A model generated the notes under the pieces. The model was not told the DNA's origin and searched no databases. It saw nothing but the letters and a program-made list of their open reading frames with translations. Shown here one piece after another: positions 45,437-57,600 of a stretch of 64,000 bases of DNA (its first letter is position 1; each line of letters starts with the position of its first letter). The DNA is from Odontocerum albicorne (Eukaryota; Arthropoda; Insecta; Trichoptera; Odontoceridae): NCBI GenBank assembly GCA_949825065.1, contig OX463839.1:24748212-24812211 (forward strand), in the 5' to 3' direction. A program made the position numbers and the translations under genes.

Positions 45437-45984
45437 CAGATGTTGTAATGGCCGAAATCGATAGTAAATAAATAAAAACCTCCACCCGAGCACATTTTGT
45501 CATTTTAACACATAACATGTATGTTAAATAAAATTTATATCAAGAAGGTCGTTTCTAGTAGCCGCAAACGTGTTATTTGTCAAAATAGCGGTGGTTTGAA
45601 ACTTAAGTTATCTCAAATGTTAGAAAGAAAGAAATATGATATCGTCTTGCAAGTGGCGTAAAATTTATATAACAAATATTATTTTGTAGTTCAGCCCCTG
45701 CTGCGACTATGATACAGAGCCGTAATCAGGATAGTGCTTTTCCCAGCAATAACTTAAAATACTGCTCCCATAAAAAAAACAACACATTATTTACTGAAAT
45801 AAAGGCAGTTTTAGAGAGAGTTTGGATTTTCCATTGTCTCAGTGACAACATTGTCACAGGGGCGCGATTGTCCTTCACGGTAAGGGTCAACCCGCGAGTA
45901 TAGGTGACGTCCACCTTCACCCCTTGTCTGGAATAACCCTTCACGCGATTATTTAAGCCTGCCTAGAAGCCCAGGTGTCACCTT
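45437..45984. other. Unassigned DNA, possibly 5' part of the following LINE
   Basis: Locally higher G+C from 45810. A short palindrome GTGACAACATTGTCAC lies near 45841. No recognisable protein. Confidence 0.35.
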
Positions 45985-46640
45985 GGCAACATCGTTGATC
46001 GTCCTCTTCCACGGAAAGACAGACATTTACAAAAAATCATTGTGTCAGGGCGCGCCTCAGCTCCCCGTTGAACTACCCAATGTCTCTCCCGCCATGGGAC
46101 CTTTATTGACAAACTCTTTAGCTTCAATACTGTCCTTTCATCGAGTTGTAATTTTTGCGACCATCTGGATCAATCCGCAGATCACATTTTGTGGTACTGC
46201 GATGATAATTATCGAGTCAATTATTTCCGAAGGGAACTCCACTCAGCCTTACATGGGTTAATCGTCGTACCGATTAGCTACATTGATCTAGTGGCGTCAA
46301 AGGATGATTTGACTGCATTTGAAACTTTCTATGAAAGTACTGGCAACTTGCTGTGCTGTTTGAACTCCAGACCTTAAGCTACCTTATAAGTACTTATATT
46401 TAATGCACTGTCTTTTTTCTTCTCTCGTGATCTCAGACCTTAAGTCCGTCTTTACTACTACTATTATTTTCACACTCCGGTGTGTCGCCACCAAAGGAGT
46501 CTCGTCGGGCAGTTCCTTCTTTGTCACTAAGTGACGTCGCGCTTGTAAAAAAATAGAGAACATTTCGATCTTTTAGTGTACATCGCGCTGGATAGGGAAT
46601 TGTTTTGTCCCCCATAACAGCGTGAGTGGAAGTGGGGTCA
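45985..46640 (+). pseudogene. LINE 3' end with C-terminal zinc finger, copy 2
   Basis: One frame reads SCNFCDHLDQSADHILWYC, an intact C-x2-C-x8-H-x4-C finger, followed by about 60 residues ending LLCCLNSRP and a stop near 46375. A 3' UTR of about 250 bp ends at TTTGTCCCCCATAACAGCG. Upstream homology to copy 3 begins at GGAAAGACAGACAT. Stops upstream of the finger make it non-functional. Confidence 0.75.
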
Positions 46641-46689
46641 AAATAAACTGTCACAGGGACTACTTCCTAGAGGTCCAATTATCTACTGT

Positions 46690-47287
46690 ACAACAACAAT
46701 GGTCGTCATAACCGTGGGAAGACAGACATATCAATTCATTCCTTGCGCACCTTGGTTCTCCGTGGATGTATCCAAGCTACTGGAAAACCCAATTTCTCTC
46801 TAACTATGGGAGCTTTGATAGCAAACGTTTAAGCTTCAACATTGTCCCTTTGTAATTTTTGCGGCCATCTTGATCAATCTGAAATTTTCATATTGTTGCA
46901 CTGCGATGATAAACGAGCTAATAATTTCCGAAGGGATCCTCATTCAGCCTTTCAACGGCACATGTTTGTCCCATTGAGTACTCCTATCTTGCTGCGTCGA
47001 TATAGTTTTGTTACATTTGAAGTTTTCTGCGAAAATACTGATAAAACTCCAAGCCTTTAGTCGCTTTATAAGTACATTTATGGTACTGTGCTGCGATTCA
47101 GTTCTTTTCTCGCATGACGGCAGACCTTAATTCGTGGACGGTACAATTCTTTTCACACTCATGCCGAAGGAAGAGTCCCTTTGGGCAATTATATTTTCGT
47201 CTCAAAGGAAAGTTGCGCTTAAAATCAATAAAGGAAATTTTGATATTCTATTTATTTATTATATTTGTCCCCCATAACAGCGAAATG
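46690..47287 (+). pseudogene. LINE 3' end with C-terminal zinc finger, copy 3
   Basis: Reads SLCNFCGHLDQSEIFILLHC: the histidine of the finger is replaced, so the motif is broken. It continues through CDDKRANNFRRDPHSAF to a stop near 47060. The 3' UTR ends with the same GTCCCCCATAACAGCG as copy 2. It sits head-to-tail directly after copy 2, more diverged than a recent duplication. Confidence 0.7.
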
Positions 47288-47314
47288 AGCTTTCACAATG
47301 ATATCGCTCAATGA

Positions 47315-47500
47315 ATGCCAGAATGCCAGTTGGTAAGATGCAATATCGGTGAATACGGTTTCGGGTTCGATTTCTGATGGTACCCGAAAATAGAGAACAG
47401 AAAGGGTCCTAATCTGGTTTTATTATTCTAAAATATGCCATACTTGTACCGGGGGGTTTTGGGTTCCATTCCCGATGGTACTGGAAAAAAGGGTCCCAAT
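47315..47500 (+). mobile_element. Two degraded SINE heads in tandem
   Basis: First: CCAGTTGGTAAGATGC ... GTTTCGGGTTCGATTTCTG ... GGTACCCGAAAA. Second: GGTTTTGGGTTCCATTCCCG ... GGTACTGGAAAAAAGGG. Each is followed by CCTAATCT or CCCAATCT. B-box-like cores recur about 115 bp apart. Confidence 0.55.
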
Positions 47501-48645
47501 CTACATTTATCATTCAAGTCACTAATCGTATAATACGTTTTTTTTTTATATTTTGTGGTTTATCTTGCAATTAAGATATAAGTATTTTTCATTGAATAAA
47601 TTTGTTAATTTATGTTCATTGATTCCTTTAAAACTGCCTCTTCGATTGTTTTCTTATTGAAGCACACAGCAAACAAGTTTACATCGGCTCTGCCCTCGTT
47701 GTTCAGTGTTCAGTGAAATCATTAAACCAAAGGATGTGTCAATATGGTACACCAGTGAGAACATTGTGTGGCGGCAACCGGGAGGAAGATGCTATAATTT
47801 AAATATAAAATAAACCACGCTGTTAATACATTACAATATTATGTGGCGGTAATTTTATACGAGAATATTAAAAGAGAAGAATAAGTATCCTGCTTAATTA
47901 TTGCCATATTATCGATACAAAAATATAACAAGGCAAGTTGGTTGAGACCGTTTAAACTTGATATTTATTTTTTTGCTAACAATATGTGTAAATAGGACTT
48001 GATTTTGAAAACTTAATTAGTATATGGATATACCTTATATAACATAATTCATCAAAACTAGAGAGTTTATAAGTTTGAAAATAATTCTACTGTTGGTATC
48101 ACTTGTATGTGTATTAATGACTTCGATATTTTATATAACAACACATGACTTTGTTTTCAAGTTTTTTTTTCTAAAAAATGTGTAGACATACAATGTATAG
48201 ATTTTTAGGATGAACATAGAATTTTGTCACACTGAAATATTTGCATGAAGTAATTTTTTAATTAGGGAACATTTTAACAAAGTTTAACACATTTATTAAT
48301 TTTAAAAATATTATTTGTAGTGAACTTAGCCTGGGAAAGTATTCAATGTGATATTTAGCTTTAAAAATATCTCGGGCAAACAACTAACGTGCACATATTA
48401 TAAAATATTCGCTTGAGTTGATAATTCACAATTTATCATTCACAATAATACACTTAAATTGTATTCAGGACACACAATATTTGTTTACTGCGTAAACAAA
48501 TATATTGTGAATAATTTCTCATTATTACCTGGAAAATTACCAAATTTGGACACACAATACGTTATGTGGTTTAAACTGTTGATATATAAATAAAAGTGAC
48601 CTTGGGGTTGCTAAATGTAATTTATGGCAACAAAACTAAAATCAA
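47501..48645. other. AT-rich DNA with one strong hairpin
   Basis: CACAATATTTGTTTAC and GTAAACAAATATATTGTG, around TGC, form a long hairpin at about 48472-48509. No gene. Confidence 0.5.
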
Positions 48646-48649
48646 ACAA

Positions 48650-48708
48650 TGAACCCTTATTTAGGACCATCGAAATGTGTGTGAACCCTTATTTAGGACC
48701 ATCGAAAG
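48650..48708 (+). repeat. Direct duplication, ~34 bp, two copies
   Basis: GAACCCTTATTTAGGACCAT followed by CGAAA occurs twice in tandem. Confidence 0.9.
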
Positions 48709-49470
48709 TGGAGGGAGATGCTCCAGATGATAAGAGTGGTCCATGATACCAACTAGTTAAGGGAGCTGGATAAGAAGAGACAGCACGAGCAATCAATCTC
48801 AGACGAGGTCCCCGGACTGTGTTCGACTGTACAGATCGAGAATTGGTCTGTATAGTCAAAGGAAGAAATGTAGCTTAACAACTTCCTGAGACTTAAAGGC
48901 AATCATGTCTCCGGTATCTCGGCTGCCATAGAAATGATTACAATAATACAATAATCAACATAACAATAATTGTTCGATGTCTTATGGAAAAGTTTATATT
49001 TTCCTTTTCACTTCCTATCTCTTATCTATTGACTGACATTAAAAGCAATGCTGAGTAATCCAACCAATTGAATGACTCCAGACGTCCCTTAAATAACCAC
49101 CAACCCGTAAGTTGTAATTCATGCACAGCTTCATTAGGACCACTAAGCTTCAGGAACAACCTCCTACTATTGCTAGGATGAACGAGTGGAGATGAAAATC
49201 GTGCCCCAGCGGATGGATTTGATCTATAGAAGAACTGCCACCTGGCTCTGGATTGCTCTGGAGAACCTGGAAATCTCTTAACAGGTACTGGAATTGGGAG
49301 AACCAAGGGCAACATATCAAAATGGGGAATGTTACGTGATGAATTAACGCTCTGTAACTACGGTGAGAAGCCTGAAACCTTGCTCTGAAAACAACTTGAT
49401 TTGAAGAACGCCCAGTGTTGTCCAGGTGGCAGAATTCTAAGTGGAAGTAGTGTAGTGCCCTTAACACAAA
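48709..49470. other. Unidentified G+C-richer island with open minus-strand frames
   Basis: Two overlapping minus-strand frames of 105 and 97 codons (49467-49150 and 49315-49022) cross it. The second is rich in Pro/Ser and Arg, somewhat gag-like, but has no zinc knuckle and no similarity that I recognise. No convincing splice sites bracket it. It may be an old retroelement fragment. Confidence 0.25.
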
Positions 49471-51738
49471 AAGAAAACAAGAGGATCTTTTAATGGAAGT
49501 TTACATTTTTTTATGATTGTTGAACAAACAGACTTTTTTTAATATTTTTTGAGCATTCAACTCCATATTTGGCATATAAAGCTCCCATCTTCTGATTATA
49601 AAACATTTCATATTTCTTCAACATTTATTTGAGAATATTTTTCGATTCATTTTCAGACAATACAGACTAAAACCAGAGTTAAAATATTCAACATTCTTGC
49701 CATAAATTTTATTGCTATTACTTTCTAGAAAAAAAAACACTCATAAAAATCTAAAATGATGTTTTAAAAAGAAATAAATAAGCTCTTTCTTAACAAAAAG
49801 TTCCCTTAATATTCCAAGGATAACATGTTATTAAAAGTATATTACAAAAATAGCCTAGAAGTAAATACAATAAAATTATAGCACAATTATCTGTTTTATT
49901 CTGAAATAAAAATGTTGCTTTGTCAAACGAATGTTACAGTTCTCAGATTTAAATATATAACATAAAACACAAAAAAAAACACACTTGTGCATTGTCCAAC
50001 AGAAAAAAACTAATTTAATTAAAGTTTTAAAATTATATATTTATAGTTAATAATGAAAGGATAATTTCTACAGAGCAACTTATCGTTCACAGAGCAACCT
50101 ATTCTACTAGTATGCGTAGAATATTCCATAACTTTTATCGGTTTGTAGAGAAACCAATATCTTATTATTATTATTTTTTAAATACATAATTTATTGAGGA
50201 AGATTAGTGGCTTATTAAAAAACATATTTCATTTTTAAAGCATTGTTCCTACTTAAAATTCGATGATAATGTTAAATGAACAAATTATGTATTTTTGAAT
50301 TGCAGATTCCATTCTTTATGGTCGAATAAAGTGCCTGGAAGTACTACCTCTGCAATAGAAATACTTACTTAAATTTCGTTACAAATACTACCTAAAATAC
50401 TGAAATGGACGTGTGCTTTTTATTAAATGGGTGATTCAGGGCATTAATGGACTAATATTGATAAAACATAGAACAATCGTGTATTTGCAAAAACATACCA
50501 GCCAGATACATGTCAAATCCCATTATAACGAAATTCATGGGTCTATAAAAAATATTTCCTTATATTGAAAATTCGTTACACTGTGTTTAGGAAAAATAAG
50601 GTATTAAAAAACTGTTTTATTTCAAAATAGAAACCCAACAATTTTTTCCAAGAATGATGTTATATTTTACTGACTTGATTTTTCTTTGTAGTATTTAAGC
50701 TCGCATTTTCTGAGCAATTATCAATTAAAATACATTTATTATTATTTTCGTTTGACTGTACCAATTCTGAAGTCTTTGTGGAATACTATTTGGTCCCTCC
50801 AGCGGCTATCTTTGGCTGAAAAATATTTGTTACATTGAAATTTTTATTTCATTAAAACATTATTCATTAAACATCTTATTTTATGTACGTTCGTTCGATT
50901 CAACAATAAAAATTGTTATAATGAAAATTTCGTTACTTCGATATTCATCATAATGAAATTTGACTTGTGAACGGATACTCGTATTTCACGGTACAATTTT
51001 ATTTCAAAAATATTTTTTTCCATACAAGCAATAAACACATTTTTATGTACAAGCCCATACAACGCAAGTTGTTTCTGTAATTATCATTCAAGAACATATG
51101 AATGTGTATTGGGTCCATTTTGCGTCCAAACGTAAATTAATCTATCATAAGAAAAAAATTAAGGATCGAATAAATTATACTTGAAATATATTTTGAAGGA
51201 ACCAAGAAATTAATAATTTCTAAAACAAAATATTTAACCTTAATTTCACATTAGCGATTTTGTTAATAACTCATACAAACGATTATTCAGATACCTTATA
51301 TAAACGTTTGTTAGTTTAGGGTCTAAAGGTTATCCCGAGTCCTGTTTTAATTTCTTTTGGTTTGCAAAACCGATTTACCTGGGCCGGACCGACCGACCGA
51401 CAGACTGACCAGTCGACATAATGATTTCGCTCGGCCCGACAGTAAAACCGTTTATAGTTAAACCACGGAGGCGTGCCCCACGCCCTAATAATCAACTTTC
51501 ATTAATAGCACTGCCGGAGTAATTGGTTGGGTTACCTGAAGAACACTTCTTGAACCGCATATCGCTCGGAGACATCATTTTTTACCACAATTTGGGATGT
51601 AAAAGTGGCGAATAATCATTAAAAAAATCAATGTTATAGTCTCTTGTTTGAAGATCTTGGTAAAATGCAATTCAAGGTGATAACAAATAAATTCAAGGTG
51701 ATGGAAATATTTTCAATGAAGGAACCTTAGTTTGAACA
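49471..51738. other. AT-rich DNA, nothing recognised
   Basis: A short CCGA run (GACCGACCGACCGACAGAC) at about 51387. No gene. Confidence 0.5.
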
Positions 51739-51847
51739 CCTCCGACCCCTACTTGATAAGACGCTTGATTTCCACTGGAAGGTTTCGGATTCAATTCCCG
51801 ATGGTACCCGTAATCTTTTTTTTTTAAGTTTCCAGTCTATTAAAACT
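51739..51847 (+). mobile_element. SINE head fragment
   Basis: CCTCCGACCCCTACTTGATA, AGACGCTTGATTTCCACTGG, then a B-box-like GGATTCAATTCCCGATGG and TACCCG. Ends in TTTCCAGTCTA, as in family B. Confidence 0.55.
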
Positions 51848-52559
51848 CATAAAAACAATATTCATATTATTAAAAATATCCTCAATTTTATAGAGCACGC
51901 AGATATATCGGCCACGAATTAAAATATTTGTAAAAGTTTAACGATGTTGTTATCAAATTACTTTTATATGCACATTTATTTAAATGGCAATTCAGTCCAC
52001 TGGAACGATGCAATTTTCCTTAAATTTTATAATACATTTCTTAAAATAATATCGGACGCTGAAAACCCGCAAGACATTATACAATACAATATACTACAAT
52101 CATTCTTACAATAATTAATTTTAGAATGTCCATACCAAAATGTGTGTTTATATTGTATCGAATTGTGATATGCTTTGGCAAACAAAAATACCACCAACGC
52201 TTTTTTATCTATTGAGCACTGCATCGTGAACCAGAAGATTTAGTAAAAATAAATAGAGGAAATGTATTATAAATCAATAGACAAAATAAATAGAGGAAAT
52301 GTATTATAAATCAATAGTCAAAAACACGCATAAAAATCAAGTTTCCCTAAAACGACTTCATTTATTTTAAATTTCCGTCCAATGACTTGACAGAGCGCGA
52401 ACGCTAACAAAAAAAACGTGAAACATTTAAAGGAGCTTCGTCGATTATTTGAAAATTAAATGTCACAAAAATTGGGGTTTCAAGTAATCTAAGCTCATTG
52501 ATGAACTGACGCATTCTCCATTGTACGGTATGGAGAATACTAGATAGAGTGGAAACATG
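51848..52559. other. AT-rich DNA with a 39-bp duplication
   Basis: AAATAAATAGAGGAAATGTA plus TTATAAATCAATAG is duplicated at about 52246-52320. No gene. Confidence 0.5.
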
Positions 52560-52960
52560 GATGTTTGAGAAAAAGGAAACAAGGATGATTGGTGCCTTCA
52601 AGATTTGATGCTGGTGGTGAATGCTACGTATACCATTGACCACAAGAGCGCACCAACTTCTCTATTATTCAAGAATTAGCGATAACCGCAAGGCTTTCCG
52701 CAACAAGCTAAAAAAGGACTATAATATACTTTGGACCTGTTTTCGAAAAAAAAACGAAAGTCTTGAGAAGTTGGTGATTACGGGGACAGTTCAGGGGAAA
52801 CGAGCAATAAGGTCTACTACAAGATGGACAGATCAAACAGATCAGATCAGAGTTAACAGGATCCACTTGAAACGCTGCATTTAACATGGCTAAGCAACGG
52901 GAAAGCTGGAGACCACGAACATAGTTTAGTATTGAACACTATGAAGAAGAAAAGAAGAAT
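52560..52960 (+). pseudogene. RTE/CFDP2-type LINE polymerase C-terminal remnant
   Basis: One frame reads FKI-stop-CWW-stop-MLRIPLTTRAHQLLYYSRI, then NESLEKLVITGTVQGKRA and TTRWTDQ. This matches the MWCWRRMLRIPWT...R...SLEKL..TG...GKR..G...TRWTDQI end of insect endonuclease-RT LINEs. Several stops. It may belong to the same family as the element entering at 62.66 kb. Confidence 0.65.
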
Positions 52961-53659
52961 TCCATTGGCTGCATCCATTGAATTTCATTGTGTTCGAAAT
53001 ATTATCTGAATTAGTGTGCTCTAAATTATACGAGTACGTTTCATTAGGTATGCAATTTTCGGATCGTTTCATACAGGCTTTAAAGTATAAAAATATGAAT
53101 GACGCAGATAAGCTGGTATTAAATTATTATATCAAGGACAAATATGAGAAAATTAAAATAGTAAAAAACTAAGCTAAACATTAACATAAATCACTATGAC
53201 AAAATATTATTTGTTACGAGACAGCAATGTGACATTTAAACACTGATCCAAAACTATTGTTCTTGCTACATTCATTTTTATTAGTTAACATAATTTATTA
53301 ATATTACGAATGTTCTCCAATTGCCCAATAAAACATTGGGTTAGCCTTGAATCTTCTTAACACTTCATTGAATACATTCTAATAATTTGTAGTTTAAACT
53401 CCATTGTAAAATTTTAGAATATTTTTTCAAATTATTATTATACTTAAGAAAATATCCCAGTTAATATTGAAATTTCATACAAGCTTGGAAAGATCACTGC
53501 ATGTTCGATAGCTTTTCATTTATTTTCATGATGTCAAAAAAATATTTCAACTTTAAGAATGTTAGCCCTTTTTCCCCAATTTTAAGAGATTATGTAGGCT
53601 AGAAAAAGATTGACGTCAACAAAAGAATTGAAAATGTTGGACTTAAAAGGGATAGTGAT
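52961..53659. other. AT-rich DNA, nothing recognised
   Basis: A 64-codon ORF at 52978-53172 shows no recognisable similarity. Confidence 0.45.
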
Positions 53660-53852
53660 TAATACGTCGCTTCAAACACTGGGATTGCGTGATTTATTTC
53701 CGTTGATGCCCAGATTTAAAAAAAAGGTTTTTTACAGTTTTTCACTTAAGGCTGATTTTTCACATTTTTTGCTGATTAGAAGAAATTGTCACAATAGCAA
53801 TAAACCCACCAGGTTGTACTGTATACACGTAAAGTGTAATACAAAACAACAT
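53660..53852 (+). mobile_element. Degraded SINE with family B tail
   Basis: Decayed head (GTCGCTTCAAACACTGGGAT, GTGATTTATTTCCGTTGATG), then the tail GCAATAAACCCACCAGGTTG, TACTGTATACA and AAGTGTAATACAAAA. Confidence 0.65.
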
Positions 53853-54007
53853 AAATAAATTATAGAATTACAGAACTCATAAATATTTTTTCATGCTTAT
53901 ATGTTCTTAGAAGATACATGCAAAAATCTAATTTACTGAGGACACGACAAATGAAAAGCAATAAACCAAGATCCATATGAATTGATTGTCCACTTTGAAT
54001 AGCGAAA

Positions 54008-54100
54008 AGTGGAGAAGACGAAAGTTTTGTGCATGGATAGAAAAGTTTGTACATTTGTTTTCTCTCCTACCCCGTAAGACGTGATGATATGTATGTATAT
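54008..54100 (+). pseudogene. Very short LINE 3' tail
   Basis: GTGCATGGATAGAAAAGTTT, then TCTCCTACCCCGTAAGACG and TGATGATATGTATGTATAT: the CMDRKV segment and terminal words of the tail family seen at 16.8, 36.7 and 60.4 kb. Confidence 0.6.
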
Positions 54101-54634
54101 AGAACTCATAAAGTAAACCATAGGCTGAAAGAATATATAGACTATAAAATAAAATATACGTTGAAGTGACTTCAGGCGTCAAACGGCACTGGAGAACTTA
54201 TTGAATGATTGATGAGAAATTATAATCCTTGGTGGCCCAATATTATTAAAAAAATTATTAACAAAAAAAATTATGAAAAATAAATTTGAAATAAAAGAAT
54301 TTTAATATTTTTGAAATCCGTATGTACATATGGTATAACTTGATTTGACTTAAAACAGATCAAAGTGAAGAAAAAACTAGCTGAAAGCAAAATACTCGTA
54401 TCATACGCATGGTGCCCCGTTTACGGAACAATTTAACATATCTCCTTTATTTTTATAATGCTGATATATGTATCTAGTTTTCCTTTTTTATTTATAATAA
54501 AAATATATATTTTTTAACTGACTACCTTTTAGAAAAGCATCAACTAAAAAAATTTAACTTTATGTGTATATTTTTTAAAACAATTTACAGCATGGAATAT
54601 CTTTATCTTATACTTGGAGAACATGATGGTTTAA

Positions 54635-55005
54635 TTTGGTGATCTGGAAAATAAGTTCGTATTTTTAGATCAAAGTCAAACGCAAAATTGCACCTAATTG
54701 ACGGTGGTTTTCGATATTTTCAGTAACTCGCCAATTTTTCGTGTCGTATAGAACGCTGGTGTTTTTCGATCAAAAGCTTGATTTGATAATCAACAGTGAT
54801 AATCGGCCTTCTAGAGTGGACACCATCTTTGAGTGTCGTATCACAATTACGGAAGTGTTTAAACCACATTTGACACACACAATTGCTTACTGCAGCATCG
54901 CCATACACTGTACATTTTTTTTCTTTGTATCATATTTTTGCCTTTGTTGTAGTAAAATCATTACGTACTTAAAAATAACTTATTTGGTTAAATTTTCAAC
55001 TATTA
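54635..55005 (-). mobile_element. Internally deleted mariner, copy B
   Basis: The minus-strand frame starting near 54908 reads YGDAAVSNCVCQMWFKHFRN, then CDTTLKDG, and, after a frame change, IGELLKISKTTVN: the helix-turn-helix N-terminus of a mariner transposase. It then jumps directly to the end sequence near 54640 (TGGTGATCTGGAAAATAAGT on the plus strand), homologous to the TIR of copy A at 45.4 kb. The other TIR near 55000 is weak. Confidence 0.7.
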
Positions 55006-55195
55006 CCTTTTATAATTTTCATGAGCTACAAAAATTTTGTCCTAACGACATCTACCCGACAGCATAATATTTTATTTAAAATATTGAAGTTATTGTATTT
55101 TAGTGTATTGATTTGCCTTACAGCGATTTACAGCAATACAATACATCGATTGACTCAGCACAATATGATATAAAAAATATGAAGCAAATAAATGA

Positions 55196-55216
55196 AGCGG
55201 CGTATTGAACGCCGCC
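55196..55216. repeat. Perfect hairpin GCGGCGT / ACGCCGC
   Basis: GCGGCGTATTGAACGCCGC: 7-bp GC-only-type arms around five bases, unusual in this AT-rich context. Confidence 0.8.
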
Positions 55217-55327
55217 ACAATCACGTTAAGTCGACAGCGACAAAAATACAGGTTGAGGCTCCCCAATCCGAGAATCGCAAATATTCCGCAATCCGTAACA
55301 TTGCTCTGAAAGTAAATATGCCTGTAA

Positions 55328-55486
55328 ACGTGAAGCTATTGGAGGTTCGGTGCAGGGTGCATCCAATGCCTAGGGAAAAATGTGAAGCTATTGGAGGTTT
55401 GGTGCAGGGTGCATCCAATGCCTAGGGAAAAATGTGAAGCTATTGGAGGTTTGGTGCAGGGTGCATCCAATGCCTAGGGAAAAATG
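55328..55486 (+). repeat. Minisatellite, 3 x 52 bp
   Basis: TGAAGCTATTGGAGGTT recurs at 55331, 55383 and 55435, with GGTGCAGGGTGCATCCAATG in each. Only one substitution between copies is obvious. It abuts the MITE at 55498. Confidence 0.95.
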
Positions 55487-55497
55487 ATATAAATATA

Positions 55498-55756
55498 TCG
55501 TCGGGTTTCTGGTACCAATATTTAACCAACATTTTACTGTTTCTGAGAAATTTATATTTAAAAGTTGAAAATCTTTTCAATACGTGTGTATGTACCTGGA
55601 CGTTTAATATACGAGTATTTTCTGACTGTGGGAAAATAGTATTTCAATTAAAATATAGTTTCCCGTTTTTTACCTAACATGCACATTAGTAATTTTAAGA
55701 TAATTGCTAAAAATCTTTTTTTTTTCACTTATAAATTTGTGTCAGAAACCCGACGA
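55498..55756. mobile_element. 259-bp MITE with TA duplication
   Basis: Left TA|TCGTCGGGTTTCTG and right CAGAAACCCGACGA|TA: 14-bp perfect TIRs with TA on both sides, as in Tc1/mariner-type MITEs. The interior is non-coding and AT-rich. Confidence 0.85.
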
Positions 55757-57061
55757 TATTAGAATAGTGTGGAACTCCACTAATTATTCTTAATCACCGC
55801 TACACGTGCTTCTGCCTTATTTCCTAAACTCTCTTCAGACGGACTGCTCACCTCGAAATATGTCGCGATGATTGAGTATAATTAGTGGATTAAATAAGAT
55901 TTTTTTAAGTGAAGTATTTTAATAAACGGTACAGAGGCATATGACGACATACGAGTACATGTTAATTCTTATTACTGAAGGAAACATTTCTAAATCTATA
56001 ATTTCGTTCAAGATAATAAACAAATACATAAACGTTCTTTGATATTTACATTTATATTCAAGTTTGTTAAATCAAATAAAGTACAAGTATATTTAGATAA
56101 AAAAGATCCGTAAGATAAAATTGGTCCGAGACTTTAATGCTAATCAAGCATTCTGACTATTGGAGCACAAGGTTTACTCATGATGTATTCCAATATTCGA
56201 CACATTCTCGATCCCAAGTATTTCGTATAATTAATGCTCAACTGTACCAGTCGAAGCCAAAGAACGCCTATAAAATAACTAACACATGTCATACATACCG
56301 CATGACAGGATGTCAAAAAAAAATGACTCGCCAAGCGCGAGGAATCCCATCAGCTGGCATGCAGCGTCCCATCAAATACTAAAACGAATACATTTTTATA
56401 TTGCTTTTGTTGCATTTTGTGATCCAGCACATGATCATGTTAGTTTTTTCGTATTCAATCAAATCATCTTTATCGCTCAATTATTCATTATCGGATTATT
56501 AAGCTACGAGTATATTTGAGGGTCTATCATTTATGTGATAAACTAGGACTTAAAAAAGGGATTCCTAGTTAATCATCCAGCTGATATCTAAATAGAAAAA
56601 TTGAACATGATGAGGGAAAGGGAATATATTTTTATTAAAGTATATCTCTTTGAACTGTTATTTTTGTTATTCTACGTAAAAAAAATTAGAGCATCCATAT
56701 CAATCCAGCAAAACTTATTGTAACAAATTCTTTCATTTTATTATCAAAACCATATCTACTAACAAAAAATTATTTCTGATTTTGATTACTTCTTTGAAAC
56801 AAATTGTTAACTAGTATATTAACTCTTCTAAAAAATAGTTATTCTGACAATGAGATAATGTCAAATACTAAAGACAACATACCATGCATGACGATCTGCT
56901 CGTAATAAAGATGTCTTAAATTTATTTTATCTTACAAATGTAGTAACATTTGCTAGAATAATTTATTATTAATCTCACATATTTGAGATTCAACTCCTTT
57001 TGTTTTGTGACTTATTCATTGAGCGAATGAGTTGCAAAAGGCTGAATATATATCTTAAATA
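55757..57061. other. AT-rich DNA, nothing recognised
   Basis: Two TACGAGTA octamers (55951, 56505). The 60-80-codon ORFs here do not resemble known proteins. Confidence 0.5.
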
Positions 57062-57285
57062 AAAAGAGAGCGAGGAAGAGGTAGGCCAAGGAAAGAGTAG
57101 AAGGATATAGTTGTAGAAATTTAAACTGAGGTAAAGGTAAAAAGTATGAGAAACAGAAGTGCGTGTATTATGACGAAATGTTAAGATGTGAACGAAACGA
57201 GATCTAAGTGCAGGTATAGAAAAGTGTGGGGATTTGTCCTTCCTACCTATCCGAAAAGGGGCATGGCTTGAAGGTATGTATGCAC
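57062..57285 (+). pseudogene. LINE reverse-transcriptase C-terminal tail, 5'-truncated
   Basis: One frame gives RGRGRPRKE, a stop, KDIVVEI, a stop, then VKVKSMRNRSACI, the GRGRPRK...MRNR.AC segment of the RTE/CR1-like tail family. It ends near GGTATGTATGCACGTA. Confidence 0.65.
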
Positions 57286-57299
57286 GTATTCTTTGAAAA

Positions 57300-57600
57300 A
57301 CGACCTCCGTGGTCTAGTTGGCAAGACGCTGAGCTTCCACCCGGAGGTTTCGGGTTCTTATCCCGATAGTACCCGAAAAAACGGGCCCCTGTCTAGTGAA
57401 ATATTTCGCCTGGTACCAATACTCGCGGGCACTAAACGTGTGTGTGTTGTTGCATATTAACATAGAGTAGTATTGTCGATACGCAAGGTGACGAACTCTG
57501 AGATCCGTACCTAGTCCTGTGGTTCTTAAGTATAGTAGGCTCGATTAATGAGGTAGAAGACAATGCTGCCTCTCGGCCATGCTCTTCAATATATCCCATG
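57300..57600 (+). mobile_element. tRNA-derived SINE, near full length (tail family A)
   Basis: Head CGACCTCCGTGGTCTAGTTG (A box), then CACCCGGAGGTTTCGGGTTC and TTATCCCGA (one-base-off B box) and TACCCGAAAAAACGGG. The body has GGTACCAATACTCGCGGGCA. The tail AGGCTCGATTAATGAGGTAG plus CAATGCTGCC pairs it with the minus-strand copy at 17.94-18.21 kb. Confidence 0.8.
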
